This document shows, in pieces, positions 1 to 6,068 of a DNA stretch of 6,068 nucleotides. Each line of letters opens with the position of its first letter. Position 1 is the first letter of the stretch. Below the pieces are notes generated by a model. That model was not told where the DNA came from. It saw nothing but the letters and a program-made list of their open reading frames with translations, and searched no databases. Source of the DNA: Candidatus Zixiibacteriota bacterium (GTDB lineage: Bacteria > Zixibacteria > MSB-5A5 > GN15 > FEB-12); NCBI GenBank assembly GCA_003641345.1, contig QNAD01000136.1, positions 1 to 6,068 of the forward strand, written 5' to 3'. The translations under genes were made by a program, and so were the position numbers.

Positions 1-2
1 AT

Positions 3-1040
3 TATGTTGGACGTCCCTCGCCACTTTATTTTGCTGAAAGATTTACCAATTATCTGAAACAGGCTAAAATTTATTTTAAACGGGAAGATTTAAATCATAC
101 TGGAGCTCATAAAATAAATAATACTATCGGGCAGATTCTACTGGCTCAAAAGATGGGCAAGAAACGTATTATTGCCGAGACCGGTGCCGGACAGCACGGA
201 TTGGCAACAGCAACAGTTTGTGCCAGATTTGGGGTGGAATGTGTTGTTTATATGGGTGAAGAGGATATTCATCGGCAGAAATCGAATGTCGATAAAATGA
301 AATTGTTAGGAGCGAAAGTTGTGCCTGTTGGTTCAGGTTCTAAAACTCTCAAGGATGCAACCAATGAAGCTCTCAGAGATTGGGTCACAAATGTTAAGAG
401 CACTTTCTATATTATCGGTTCTGCGGTAGGTCCGCATCCTTATCCAATGATTGTCAGAGATTTTCAATCTGTTATAGGCAAAGAAACCAAAGCTCAATCA
501 AAGAAAATTTTTGGAAAATTGCCGGATGCAATTATTGCCTGTGTTGGGGGTGGTTCAAATGCAATTGGGATTTTTAATTCATTTTTAAAAGATACAAAAG
601 TCAAATTAATTGGGGTTGAAGCCGCCGGATATGGTTTAAATAGCGGGAAACATGCCGCATCACTTTCCAAAGGAAAGCCGGGAGTGCTTCATGGATCATA
701 TAGTTATCTTCTGTTCAATAAAGAAGGTCAGGTACAATTACCACATTCGATTTCAGCCGGTTTGGATTATCCCGGAATTGGTCCCGAACATTCATTTTTA
801 AAAGATTCAAAAAGAGTAATTTATAAATCCGTAACGGATAAAGAAGCTATACATGCTTTTAAATTAGTGACTCATCTGGAAGGGATTATCCCGGCGATGG
901 AGACATCGCATGCTCTGGCTTTTGCTATTAAAAATAAAATGAATTTTAAGAAAAATGAAAATATTATTATTTGCTTGTCCGGAAGAGGGGATAAAGATTT
1001 GTCAATTATTGAAGAATGGGAGAAGAAACATGAAAAATAG
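3..1040 (+). CDS. trpB: Tryptophan synthase beta chain, 5'-truncated by the window edge
   Basis: This is the PLP-dependent beta subunit of tryptophan synthase, which joins indole (channelled from TrpA) with L-serine to give L-tryptophan in the cytosol. The frame is open from base 3, before the first internal ATG at 153, and the upstream residues ([17 protein letters not shown]) match the normal TrpB interior. The gene therefore enters from outside the window. About 345 residues are visible, so roughly 50 N-terminal residues are missing. The PLP lysine is in HTGAHKINN (Lys codon 111-113). The catalytic Glu is in ETGAGQHG (codon 177-179). The phosphate-binding GGGSNAIG loop is at 546-569, and SGRGDKD lies near the C terminus. 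It resembles the TrpB1 type that partners TrpA, in keeping with trpA overlapping its last 11 nt. No lesion is seen in the visible part. Confidence 0.97.
   Translation, partial: YVGRPSPLYFAERFTNYLKQAKIYFKREDLNHTGAHKINNTIGQILLAQKMGKKRIIAETGAGQHGLATATVCARFGVECVVYMGEEDIHRQKSNVDKMKLLGAKVVPVGSGSKTLKDATNEALRDWVTNVKSTFYIIGSAVGPHPYPMIVRDFQSVIGKETKAQSKKIFGKLPDAIIACVGGGSNAIGIFNSFLKDTKVKLIGVEAAGYGLNSGKHAASLSKGKPGVLHGSYSYLLFNKEGQVQLPHSISAGLDYPGIGPEHSFLKDSKRVIYKSVTDKEAIHAFKLVTHLEGIIPAMETSHALAFAIKNKMNFKKNENIIICLSGRGDKDLSIIEEWEKKHEK
1018..1022 (+). promoter_or_regulatory. Shine-Dalgarno GGGAG for trpA, inside trpB
   Basis: GGGAG lies 7 nt before the ATG at 1030. It decides the trpA start: the earlier in-frame ATG at 955 is preceded only by A-rich sequence and would add 25 residues with no counterpart in TrpA. 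The site lies in the last codons of trpB, which suggests translational coupling of the two subunits. Confidence 0.7.
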
Positions 1041-1815
1041 AATTTCTTCCCTGATTCAAAATTTCGATAGAAAATTACTGATTCCTTTTTTTACCGCCGG
1101 CTTTCCAACTAAGAACAAATTTCTGGATTTAATCAAAGTAGCAATAGATTCCGGCTCGGATATAATTGAGATAGGACTTCCATTTTCAGACCCGTTAGCT
1201 GATGGTCCCGAGGTTCAGTATTCCTCTCATATTTCTTTACAGAAGAATATTAGGTTAAACGATATATTTATATTAATAGAAAAAATCAGATCATTTTCAG
1301 AAATTCCGTTAGTGCTGATGGGATATTATAATCCTATTCTTGCTTATGGTGAAAAAAGATTTTTCAGTAAAGTCAAATCATTGGGAGTGGATGGATTAAT
1401 TATTCCTGATTTGCCGGTTGATGAAGCAGAAGAATATACACAACTTATGGAAATTACCGGTTTGTCATCGATTTTCTTAGTCTCGCCAACGTCAGAAAAT
1501 GATAGGATAAAAGCAATCGACTATTATTCATCTGATTTCATTTATGCTGTTACCGTTACCGGAGTTACCGGCACCGGTAAGGTTTTTGACAAAGCAACTG
1601 ATAATTATTTGAAAAGAATAAGTAAGCAGATAAGCAAGAAAGTTGTAGCTGGATTCGGTGTGTCGTCGGCTGATGATGCTAAAAGACTGGCAAAATATAC
1701 TGATGGAGTAGTCATTGGTTCTGCTTTTATTAAAATCATCAGAAACGAAAAAAACTTTGATTCAGCTTTAATTAAAATTGAGAGACTTTTAACAAGTATC
1801 AGGAATGCAATTTAG
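1030..1815 (+). CDS. trpA: Tryptophan synthase alpha chain
   Basis: This is the alpha subunit of tryptophan synthase, a TIM barrel that cleaves indole-3-glycerol phosphate to indole and glyceraldehyde 3-phosphate and passes indole to TrpB. From the ATG at 1030 it is 261 aa, a normal TrpA length, and begins [12 protein letters not shown] before the conserved [10 protein letters not shown] (residues 17-26). The two catalytic acids are present: Glu47 in IEIG and Asp58 in SDPLADGP, equivalent to Glu49 and Asp60 of the E. coli enzyme. The mobile GVTG loop follows VTVT, and the C-terminal phosphate-binding elements GFGVSS and VIGSAF are intact. The start overlaps trpB by 11 nt, and the stop TAG abuts the ATG of the chorismate mutase gene. 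The ATG at 955 in the same frame is rejected because its extension lies in trpB and is not TrpA-like. Confidence 0.96.
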   Translation: MKNRISSLIQNFDRKLLIPFFTAGFPTKNKFLDLIKVAIDSGSDIIEIGLPFSDPLADGPEVQYSSHISLQKNIRLNDIFILIEKIRSFSEIPLVLMGYYNPILAYGEKRFFSKVKSLGVDGLIIPDLPVDEAEEYTQLMEITGLSSIFLVSPTSENDRIKAIDYYSSDFIYAVTVTGVTGTGKVFDKATDNYLKRISKQISKKVVAGFGVSSADDAKRLAKYTDGVVIGSAFIKIIRNEKNFDSALIKIERLLTSIRNAI

Positions 1816-2106
1816 ATGAGTAAAAAAGAGATAGATAAAATTAGAAAAGGGATCGATAAAATTGATCTCCAGCTACTCTATCTTTTTAATCGGAGAGCTG
1901 AACTTGTTTTGGAGATGGCTAAAACCAAAGTCAAAATAGGCGAAAAGCTTTTTGACCCCAAAAGAGAACGGGATGTTTTTGTCAGTATTACTGAAAAAAA
2001 CCCCGGTCCTCTCTCACCTGATGCTATTGTTAGGTTATATGAACGTATTATCGATGAATCACGCCGTTTGGAGCGTACCGAAGTTTACGATAAGGAAAAA
2101 GAGTAG
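1816..2106 (+). CDS. aroQ: Chorismate mutase, AroQ class, monofunctional
   Basis: This is a 96-aa all-helical chorismate mutase that converts chorismate to prephenate, the branch point to Phe and Tyr. Aligned by eye with the mutase domain of E. coli PheA, the active-site residues match: Arg10 (Arg11), Arg27 (Arg28), Lys38 (Lys39), Asp47 (Asp48), Arg50 (Arg51), Glu51 (Glu52) and Ser82 (Ser84). Glu86 stands where E. coli has Gln88, a position where some family members carry Glu. No dehydratase, dehydrogenase or DAHP synthase domain is fused. The ATG directly follows the trpA stop (TAGATG), with AGGAA at 1801-1805 as a plausible ribosome site. Its stop is 2 nt before the start of a DAHP synthase pseudogene. 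AroQ proteins often sit next to or fused to this DAHP synthase type and can mediate its feedback control, so the loss of the adjacent partner is notable. Confidence 0.92.
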   Translation: MSKKEIDKIRKGIDKIDLQLLYLFNRRAELVLEMAKTKVKIGEKLFDPKRERDVFVSITEKNPGPLSPDAIVRLYERIIDESRRLERTEVYDKEKE

Positions 2107-2714
2107 TCATGATTATTATAATGGAAGAAAAAGCGACTACTCGGCAAGTACAGAAAGTCTATGAAAAACTGCTCGATCGGGGTTTTGATATTCATCGTTC
2201 AACCGATATGAACCAGATTGTACTTGGCGTGGTTGGTAATACCCAGGCTATTAGATTATCGTGATTTCGAAATTCTCTCAGGTGTCCACAAAGTAATAAG
2301 AATTTCAGAACCATATAAATTGGCTAGTCGGGCATATAAGTCGCGTTCTTTTTCCTATTCTTTCCATGGAATAGGCGAAGAAGGTCTCAAATATTTAAGA
2401 GAAGCCGCCGATGAAAACGGGCTGGTAGCTGTCTTGGAAGTTATAGATCGGGTTGATATTACCCCAGCCTTGAAGTATGTTGACATCATTTAAGTAGGCG
2501 TTCGCAATGTACGGAACTTTGTTCTATCCAAAGAGTTAGGCGAGGCAGATAAACCAATACTTCCAAATATGTTTTAGCTGGTGGTAATTATAATGTCATT
2601 TTATGTGAACGGGGAATCAGGACTTTTGAAAATTATACCCGGAACACAATGGATATATCTGCTATTCCGGTTTTGAAAAAACTGTCCCATCTGCTGGTTG
2701 TGGTTGACCCATCA

Positions 2715-2718
2715 CATG
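2715..2718 (+). repeat. Left target-site duplication CATG
   Basis: CATG here is repeated at 2889-2892 on the other side of the inserted element. The repeat can be read as CATGGG (2715-2720 and 2889-2894), but the terminal repeats align best if the duplication is CATG. It encodes the His-Gly start of the DPSHG motif of the host gene. Confidence 0.6.
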
Positions 2719-2733
2719 GGGGTTGTTGAAAAA
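2719..2733 (+). repeat. Left terminal inverted repeat
   Basis: GGGGTTGTTGAAAAA matches the reverse complement of 2874-2888 at 13 of 15 positions. The mismatches are at the fourth and twelfth bases. The similarity stops just inside. Confidence 0.75.
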
Positions 2734-2747
2734 GTCTCACAGATGTT

Positions 2748-2795
2748 GCGGTGGGTCCTGAAAATCTATATAAATAGATTTTTGTGACCTACCGC
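2748..2795 (+). repeat. Hairpin 1 of the MITE-like element
   Basis: This is a long stem-loop. 2748-2757 (GCGGTGGGTC) pairs with 2786-2795 (GACCTACCGC) with one G-T wobble. 2761-2769 (AAAATCTAT) pairs perfectly with 2774-2782. The loop is ATAA (2770-2773). A 3-nt internal loop, CTG facing TGT, separates the two stem blocks and may form two wobble pairs. The stem is followed by TCTTTAATT, too weak a T-tract to call a terminator. Confidence 0.85.
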
Positions 2796-2816
2796 TCTTT
2801 AATTACAGCTACTTAA

Positions 2817-2859
2817 GTGTCGGGTCACAATCCACCTTCGGTGAATCAGGACCCAACAC
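2817..2859 (+). repeat. Hairpin 2 of the MITE-like element, inverted relative to hairpin 1
   Basis: The arms are 2817-2836 and 2840-2859 around a TTC loop. The outer block GTGTCGGGTC pairs with GACCCAACAC with one C-A mismatch, and the inner block ATCCACC pairs with GGTGAAT with one mismatch. The 3-nt internal loop is ACA facing CAG, which is exactly the reverse complement of the loop in hairpin 1. TGGGTCCTGA at 2752-2761 recurs inverted at 2846-2855, and TTGTGACC at 2782-2789 recurs inverted at 2823-2830. The two hairpins therefore share ancestry. Confidence 0.8.
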
Positions 2860-2873
2860 AACTGAAATAAGGG

Positions 2874-2888
2874 TTTATCAACAAGCCC
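2874..2888 (-). repeat. Right terminal inverted repeat
   Basis: On the minus strand this reads GGGCTTGTTGATAAA, matching the left end at 13 of 15 bases. It directly abuts the right CATG duplication. Confidence 0.75.
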
Positions 2889-2892
2889 CATG
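2889..2892 (+). repeat. Right target-site duplication CATG
   Basis: This is the second copy of the CATG at 2715-2718. It lies in the same codon phase as the left copy: the distance is 174 nt, an exact multiple of three. The host-gene reading frame continues directly from it. Confidence 0.6.
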
Positions 2893-3086
2893 GGATTGGA
2901 ATTCGGGACAAAGTAGCTCCAATGGCAAGGGCAACAGTGACAGCCGGATTAATTATCGAAATCTACTATGACCCTAAAACTGCATTCTTCGATGGAGCCC
3001 AAACACTTTATTTCAAAAAGTACGAAAAGCTGGTTGAGGAAATCAAAATTATTGCTTCGGCAGTCAATTGAACTATCTAATATTAG

Positions 3087-3114
3087 TTGAATTTTTCCAA
3101 AAACTCCGTATCCT
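3087..3114 (+). promoter_or_regulatory. Possible sigma-70-type promoter for argS
   Basis: TTGAAT (3087-3092) and TATCCT (3109-3114) are separated by 16 nt in the 69-nt gap between the dead DAHP synthase and argS. Each matches its consensus at only four of six positions, and AT-rich DNA yields such matches often. The placement, with a leader of about 20 nt, is the main argument for it. Confidence 0.2.
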
Positions 3115-3140
3115 TATCTACTTAAAATGAAAGAATAGAT

Positions 3141-4946
3141 ATGTCTAAAGATAAATTTAAAATTCAATTTTCTGAATCTCTTGCTAAGGCTTTTCAAAGC
3201 AGATATTCAGATAAGTATAGTCAAATTGGCGAAAACGAAATATTTAGTTCTGACTATATTTATGAAAATTTAGGTAAGCCCAAAGATCCTAATATGGGGC
3301 GATTTGCTTTTCCGGTTTTTAGATTCGGAAAATTATTGGGAGGTAATCCGCCTCGAATTGCATCTGAAATCAGTGAACAGGCAAATATAATTTTAGATGA
3401 TTCAGAAAATCGATTGGTTTCAGTTTCGGCTATAGGAGCTTTCATAAACGGAAAAATCGATATTAACGCATTTGCCAAAGAAACAATTAAGAATATTGTA
3501 AGTTCAGAATCATACGGCTCAACAGATATTGGCAAAAATCAGACTTTTCTTATTGAATATTGCTCAGCTAATATCGCCAAACCGTTCGGAGTTGGTCATC
3601 TTCGCTCGACAGTTATCGGTAACTCTCTAAGAAGAATATTCACCAAACTTGGTTATAAAGTGATTGGTATTAATTTCCTTGGCGACTGGGGAACCCAATT
3701 CGGGAAAATGATTGTCGCTTACTTAAAATGGGGTGGTGGAAAACCGGTTGTTGAGCATAATATCAAAGAAATTTTAGATTTATATGTTAAATTCCATCAG
3801 TTGTCTGAGAACGATAAAACTCTTGATGATGAAGCACGCAAGGCTTTTCAGAAACTTGAGTCTGGCGACCCTGAGATGGTCGAACTATGGGAACAGTTTA
3901 AGATTGTTTCAATGGATGAATTTTATCGTATTTTTGAGATTCTTGATGTAGAGTTTGATGAAATTACAGGTGAGGCATTTTTTAATGATAAAATGAATGC
4001 TGTTATAGAACGGCTTGAAACAGCTGGAATTACTTCTATTTCTCAGGGTGCTCAAGTAATTGATTTAAACGATGAACAACTTCCGCCAGTATTACTAAAA
4101 AAAGCAGATGGGGCAACATTATATGCCACTCGTGATATTGCCGGATTATTATATCGCTGGGAGAAATACAAGTTTTTTGAATCTCTTTATGTGGTAGGTT
4201 CTGCTCAAGCAGATCATTTCAAGCAGATTTTCAAAGCGGTAGATATTATGGAAGATGCTGAGAATCTATCTGAATCTGAGAGAATGATTGGCAAGGTAAA
4301 ACATATTCCGTTTGGCTGGGTCAAATTTGGCGATAAAGTCATGGCAACGAGGCAGGGGAATATTATTTTTCTGGAAGATGTTATTGATAAAGCGGTGAAA
4401 TTAGCTAAAACAAAGATTGAAGATAAAAACCCTGATCTTGATAATATTGAAGAAACCGCTCAGCTTATCGGAGTAGGGGCGGTGATTTTTTCTCAATTGT
4501 CAGTGAAACGTCAGAAGGATGTGAATTTTAGCTGGGAAGAAGTGCTTAATTTCGAAGGTGAGACCGGTCCTTATCTGCAATATACTCATGCCCGTTTGTG
4601 CTCTTTAGAAAGAAAATACAAAAAAGAAATCAATACTGATATAGATTTTTCTTTGCTTGGTAACGATGAAGAACAACGGGTAATTGAACTCCTGGCTGAT
4701 TATTCGCAAGCAATAATTGATGCAGCAAGAAATTATGAGCCGAATATTATATCTTCGTATCTGCTCAAATTAGCTTCTGCCTTCAATAAATTCTATCAAC
4801 GTAAAGATAAAAACGGTAAAACAGATAAAATAATATCTGAAAATTCTGAATTGACAGCTGCCAGAATTGCGCTGGTCAAATCAGTTCAGATTGTAATAAA
4901 AGATGGGTTGTATCTGTTAGGTTTAAAAGCTCCTAAAGAGATGTAA
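3141..4946 (+). CDS. argS: Arginine--tRNA ligase
   Basis: This is a class I aminoacyl-tRNA synthetase that charges tRNA-Arg in the cytosol, 601 aa and within the family's usual range. Residues 1 to about 115 form the ArgRS-specific N-terminal domain. The Rossmann catalytic core follows, with NIAKPFGVGHLRST holding the HIGH-equivalent (Gly150-Val-Gly-His153), then GDWGTQFGK. The KMSKS-equivalent is MATRQGN (401-407). The C-terminal anticodon-binding DALR domain starts near GPYLQYTHAR and runs to the usual ending LKAPKEM. The first HIGH His is Gly, and the lysine usual after TR is Gln. Lys147, just upstream of GVGH, is the residue known in some ArgRSs to compensate for a missing KMSK lysine. 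The start is the first ATG after a stop (ATGAAAGAATAG at 3127), with weak GAAAGA (3129-3134) as ribosome site. It is unrelated in pathway to its neighbours and probably has its own promoter. Confidence 0.96.
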   Translation: MSKDKFKIQFSESLAKAFQSRYSDKYSQIGENEIFSSDYIYENLGKPKDPNMGRFAFPVFRFGKLLGGNPPRIASEISEQANIILDDSENRLVSVSAIGAFINGKIDINAFAKETIKNIVSSESYGSTDIGKNQTFLIEYCSANIAKPFGVGHLRSTVIGNSLRRIFTKLGYKVIGINFLGDWGTQFGKMIVAYLKWGGGKPVVEHNIKEILDLYVKFHQLSENDKTLDDEARKAFQKLESGDPEMVELWEQFKIVSMDEFYRIFEILDVEFDEITGEAFFNDKMNAVIERLETAGITSISQGAQVIDLNDEQLPPVLLKKADGATLYATRDIAGLLYRWEKYKFFESLYVVGSAQADHFKQIFKAVDIMEDAENLSESERMIGKVKHIPFGWVKFGDKVMATRQGNIIFLEDVIDKAVKLAKTKIEDKNPDLDNIEETAQLIGVGAVIFSQLSVKRQKDVNFSWEEVLNFEGETGPYLQYTHARLCSLERKYKKEINTDIDFSLLGNDEEQRVIELLADYSQAIIDAARNYEPNIISSYLLKLASAFNKFYQRKDKNGKTDKIISENSELTAARIALVKSVQIVIKDGLYLLGLKAPKEM

Positions 4947-5092
4947 TTATTAAACAAAATAAGCCGGAGATAATAAAAGCCTTGAATGTTTATAAAGATA
5001 ATATAGGTTTAGTAACTAAAATGATTAAAGATAATAGTTTGTTTAGCGATATTTTTAAGGTTATTACTGGGAGTTATATATGCTTATTGTAA
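4937..5092 (+). pseudogene. Possible C-terminal remnant of prephenate dehydrogenase
   Basis: An open frame of 51 codons plus stop runs between argS and the intact DAHP synthase gene and overlaps both. It contains NKPEIIKALNVYKDNI and then LVTKMIKDN. This resembles the helical C terminus of prephenate dehydrogenase (TyrA), where a DIF-x-NK-E-x-[IV]-[IM]-KA-[LI] pattern precedes a helix ending in LI. The frame ends with TAA 13 nt inside the aroF start, the kind of overlap expected of a real upstream operon gene. It has no good start codon (only ATG 5021) and its upstream side is cut by the end of argS. If correct, argS replaced the body of tyrA. The match is from memory of the family and short, so chance similarity is possible. 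Confidence 0.33.
5069..5073 (+). promoter_or_regulatory. Shine-Dalgarno GGGAG for the intact DAHP synthase
   Basis: GGGAG ends 6 nt before the ATG at 5080 and supports that start, which also gives the standard N terminus (MLIVME) of the regulatory domain. Confidence 0.7.
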
Positions 5093-6068
5093 TGGAAATC
5101 ATTGCCACAGATAAAATGGTTGAAGAGGTTTGTCGTGAGATAACTAAAATGGGTTTGAAGGCTCATCCGATGCCGGGAGCAATGAGAACCGCTATAGGCA
5201 TTACCGGAAATAAATCACAGATAGATTCAAATAGGATTCTGTCTTATCCTGGAGTTCAGGAAATAATTCATGTTACCAAACCGTTTAAATTGGTTAGTCG
5301 TGACTTTTTCCCTGATAATACAATAATTGATATTAACGGAGTTAAAATAGGGGGTGATGAATTTATTGTGATGGCTGGTCCATGTTCGGTTGAGAGCAGA
5401 GATCAGTGTATGACAATTGCTGAATCTGTTGCTGAAGCGGGAGCTAAGATTTTTAGGGGTGGGGCTTATAAACCAAGAACATCTCCATATAGTTTTCAAG
5501 GGTTAAAAGAGGAAGGCTTGAAAATTTTAGCCGAAGTTCGTGAGAAATTCGGACTATTGATTGTTACTGAGGCTATTGATACTGATGTGGTTGAAATTGT
5601 TGCTGATTATACTGATATAATTCAAATAGGTGCACGCAATATGCAAAATTATACTCTTCTTCGCAAAGCAGGAAAACTTAATAAACCTGTTCTCCTTAAA
5701 CGAGGGATGGCGGCAACTCTTGATGAATTCTTAATGGCGGCTGAGTATATTATGAATGAAGGCAACAAAAATGTGATTTTGTGTGAACGTGGAGTGAGAA
5801 CATTTGCCGACCATACAAGAAACACACTTGATTTATCTTCTATCCCATACGTTAAACGCAATAGTCATTTGCCTATAATTTCAGATCCAAGCCATGGTAC
5901 CGGTAGGAGAGATAAAGTGATTCCCCTCTCACGGGCATCTCTTGCTGTAGGTGCTGATGGACTTATTATTGAAGTGCATAATAATCCGGCGCAAGCTCTT
6001 TCAGATGGTGCCCAGTCTCTTACACTGGAAATGTTTAAAGAACTTATGAATGATGTGCGGACTATTGC
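5080..6068 (+). CDS. aroF: DAHP synthase, type I-beta with N-terminal regulatory domain, 3'-truncated by the window edge
   Basis: This enzyme condenses phosphoenolpyruvate with erythrose 4-phosphate to form DAHP, the first step of the shikimate pathway, using a divalent metal. 329 codons are visible with no stop; the T. maritima enzyme is 338 aa, so about nine codons are missing. Residues 1 to ~70 form the ferredoxin-like regulatory domain, followed by the TIM barrel. The four metal ligands fall at exactly the T. maritima positions: Cys102 (AGPCSVES), His272 (DPSHGTG), Glu298 (IIEVH) and Asp309 (SDGAQ). [15 protein letters not shown] and LLKRG, the PEP/E4P-binding segments, are intact. The regulatory domain has His29 but Met31, whereas the dead copy at 2109 has His29 and Ser31. 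The two copies are clearly diverged, so this is not a recent tandem duplicate. It is probably the working DAHP synthase of this locus. Confidence 0.95.
   Translation, partial: MLIVMEIIATDKMVEEVCREITKMGLKAHPMPGAMRTAIGITGNKSQIDSNRILSYPGVQEIIHVTKPFKLVSRDFFPDNTIIDINGVKIGGDEFIVMAGPCSVESRDQCMTIAESVAEAGAKIFRGGAYKPRTSPYSFQGLKEEGLKILAEVREKFGLLIVTEAIDTDVVEIVADYTDIIQIGARNMQNYTLLRKAGKLNKPVLLKRGMAATLDEFLMAAEYIMNEGNKNVILCERGVRTFADHTRNTLDLSSIPYVKRNSHLPIISDPSHGTGRRDKVIPLSRASLAVGADGLIIEVHNNPAQALSDGAQSLTLEMFKELMNDVRTI

Larger units (their letters stand above)
2719..2888. mobile_element. MITE-like non-autonomous element, ~170 bp, twin hairpins
   Basis: This is a short insertion with no protein-coding capacity. 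Its ends are imperfect inverted repeats: GGGGTTGTTGAAAAA on the left, and GGGCTTGTTGATAAA as the reverse complement of the right end (13 of 15 identical). It is flanked by CATG. Two hairpins occupy the interior, each beginning or ending exactly 29 nt from its nearer end, and they are related to each other as reverse complements, so the whole element is a loose palindrome centred near 2803. Removing it with one target copy rejoins DPSHG to GIRDKV-like sequence in frame. Transposition must depend on a transposase encoded elsewhere. The TTGTTGAAAAA end resembles ends I recall from IS1182/IS5-type elements, but I cannot assign a family. Confidence 0.82.
2109..3071 (+). pseudogene. aroF: DAHP synthase (type I-beta) pseudogene, multiply disrupted
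   Basis: This is a degraded 3-deoxy-D-arabino-heptulosonate-7-phosphate synthase. It starts with a good N-terminal regulatory domain, MIIIMEEKATTRQVQKVYE onward (2109 to about 2250). Five lesions follow. (1) A +1 shift near 2250 moves the frame; without it translation stops at 2262. (2) LASR runs straight into AYKSRSFSYSF at about 2330, an in-frame loss of ~54 codons that includes the metal-ligand Cys. (3) TAA at 2491 replaces the Gln of DIIQIGARN. (4) About 46 nt are lost at 2563-2567, removing the LLKRG region and shifting the frame. (5) A ~170-bp element interrupts DPSHG at 2719-2888. Homology then resumes (IRDKVAPMARATVTAG) to a TGA at 3069. A further 9-nt loss removes the residues after TAG, and the His of IIEVH is Tyr. 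It was probably the last gene of a trpB-trpA-aroQ-aroF series; an intact paralogue lies at 5080. Confidence 0.93.

Noticed and set aside
955..1029. Upstream ATG giving a 25-residue longer TrpA
   Set aside because: The extension lies in trpB, is not TrpA-like and lacks a ribosome site, whereas the ATG at 1030 has GGGAG 7 nt upstream and gives the family N terminus.
1549..1580. Short GTTACC/ACCGG repeats in trpA
   Set aside because: They are explained by the conserved [10 protein letters not shown] loop of TrpA using the same codons repeatedly.
1952..2164. 70-codon + strand open frame across the aroQ end
   Set aside because: It is out of frame with the clearly conserved chorismate mutase and DAHP synthase N terminus; the translation resembles nothing recognisable.
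2218..2493. 91-codon open frame as an independent small gene
   Set aside because: It is the middle frame segment of the DAHP synthase pseudogene; its ATG lies inside the regulatory-domain coding sequence in another frame.
2748..2805. Rho-independent terminator at hairpin 1
   Set aside because: The stem is strong but its lower part is not followed by a real T-run (TCTTTAATT), and the symmetry with hairpin 2 points to a transposon structure instead.
3068..3129. Short TTG-initiated frame between the pseudogene and argS
   Set aside because: It has about 20 codons, no ribosome site and no resemblance to any known protein start; AT-rich chance frame.
3260..3535. Minus-strand open frame opposite argS
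   Set aside because: It is a shadow of the conserved argS coding sequence, with no recognisable product.
5227..5499. Minus-strand open frame opposite aroF
   Set aside because: It is antisense to conserved DAHP synthase coding sequence, with no recognisable domain.
5649..5861. Second minus-strand open frame opposite aroF
   Set aside because: It is antisense to the conserved barrel of the DAHP synthase and shows no independent coding evidence.

Overview
The window is a compact, AT-rich, single-strand (all +) stretch of bacterial chromosome devoted mainly to aromatic amino acid biosynthesis. The standard genetic code reads cleanly throughout. Gene order and protein types (TrpB, TrpA, AroQ-type chorismate mutase, type I-beta DAHP synthase with an N-terminal regulatory domain, ArgRS) are bacterial. 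I cannot place the organism in a phylum from the sequence alone.

Layout: positions 3-1040 hold trpB without its first ~50 codons. trpA (1030-1815) overlaps its end by 11 nt, and a monofunctional AroQ chorismate mutase (1816-2106) starts on the base after the trpA stop. Two bases further on, at 2109, begins a DAHP synthase gene that is clearly dead. It has a frameshift near 2250, an in-frame loss of ~54 codons, a nonsense codon, a ~46-nt deletion, and a ~170-bp insertion at 2719-2888; its last recognisable codon is the stop at 3069-3071. argS (3141-4946) follows. After a short stretch that may be the tail of a lost tyrA (4937-5092) comes a second, intact DAHP synthase (5080 to the window edge, about nine codons short of a T. 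maritima-like end).

The insertion in the dead gene is the most interesting non-coding object. It has 15-bp imperfect terminal inverted repeats, a CATG (or CATGGG) target duplication, no coding capacity, and two hairpins placed symmetrically 29 nt from each end. The second hairpin is a diverged reverse complement of the first. It looks like a MITE. Removing it with one target copy restores the DPSHG...RD reading frame of the host gene exactly.

Functionally, DAHP synthase makes the first shikimate-pathway intermediate, chorismate mutase takes chorismate towards Phe/Tyr, and TrpA/TrpB finish Trp. The broken DAHP synthase carries the His29/Ser31 pair recalled as the tyrosine-binding site of the T. 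maritima enzyme. The intact copy keeps His29 but has Met31, so the surviving enzyme may be regulated differently.
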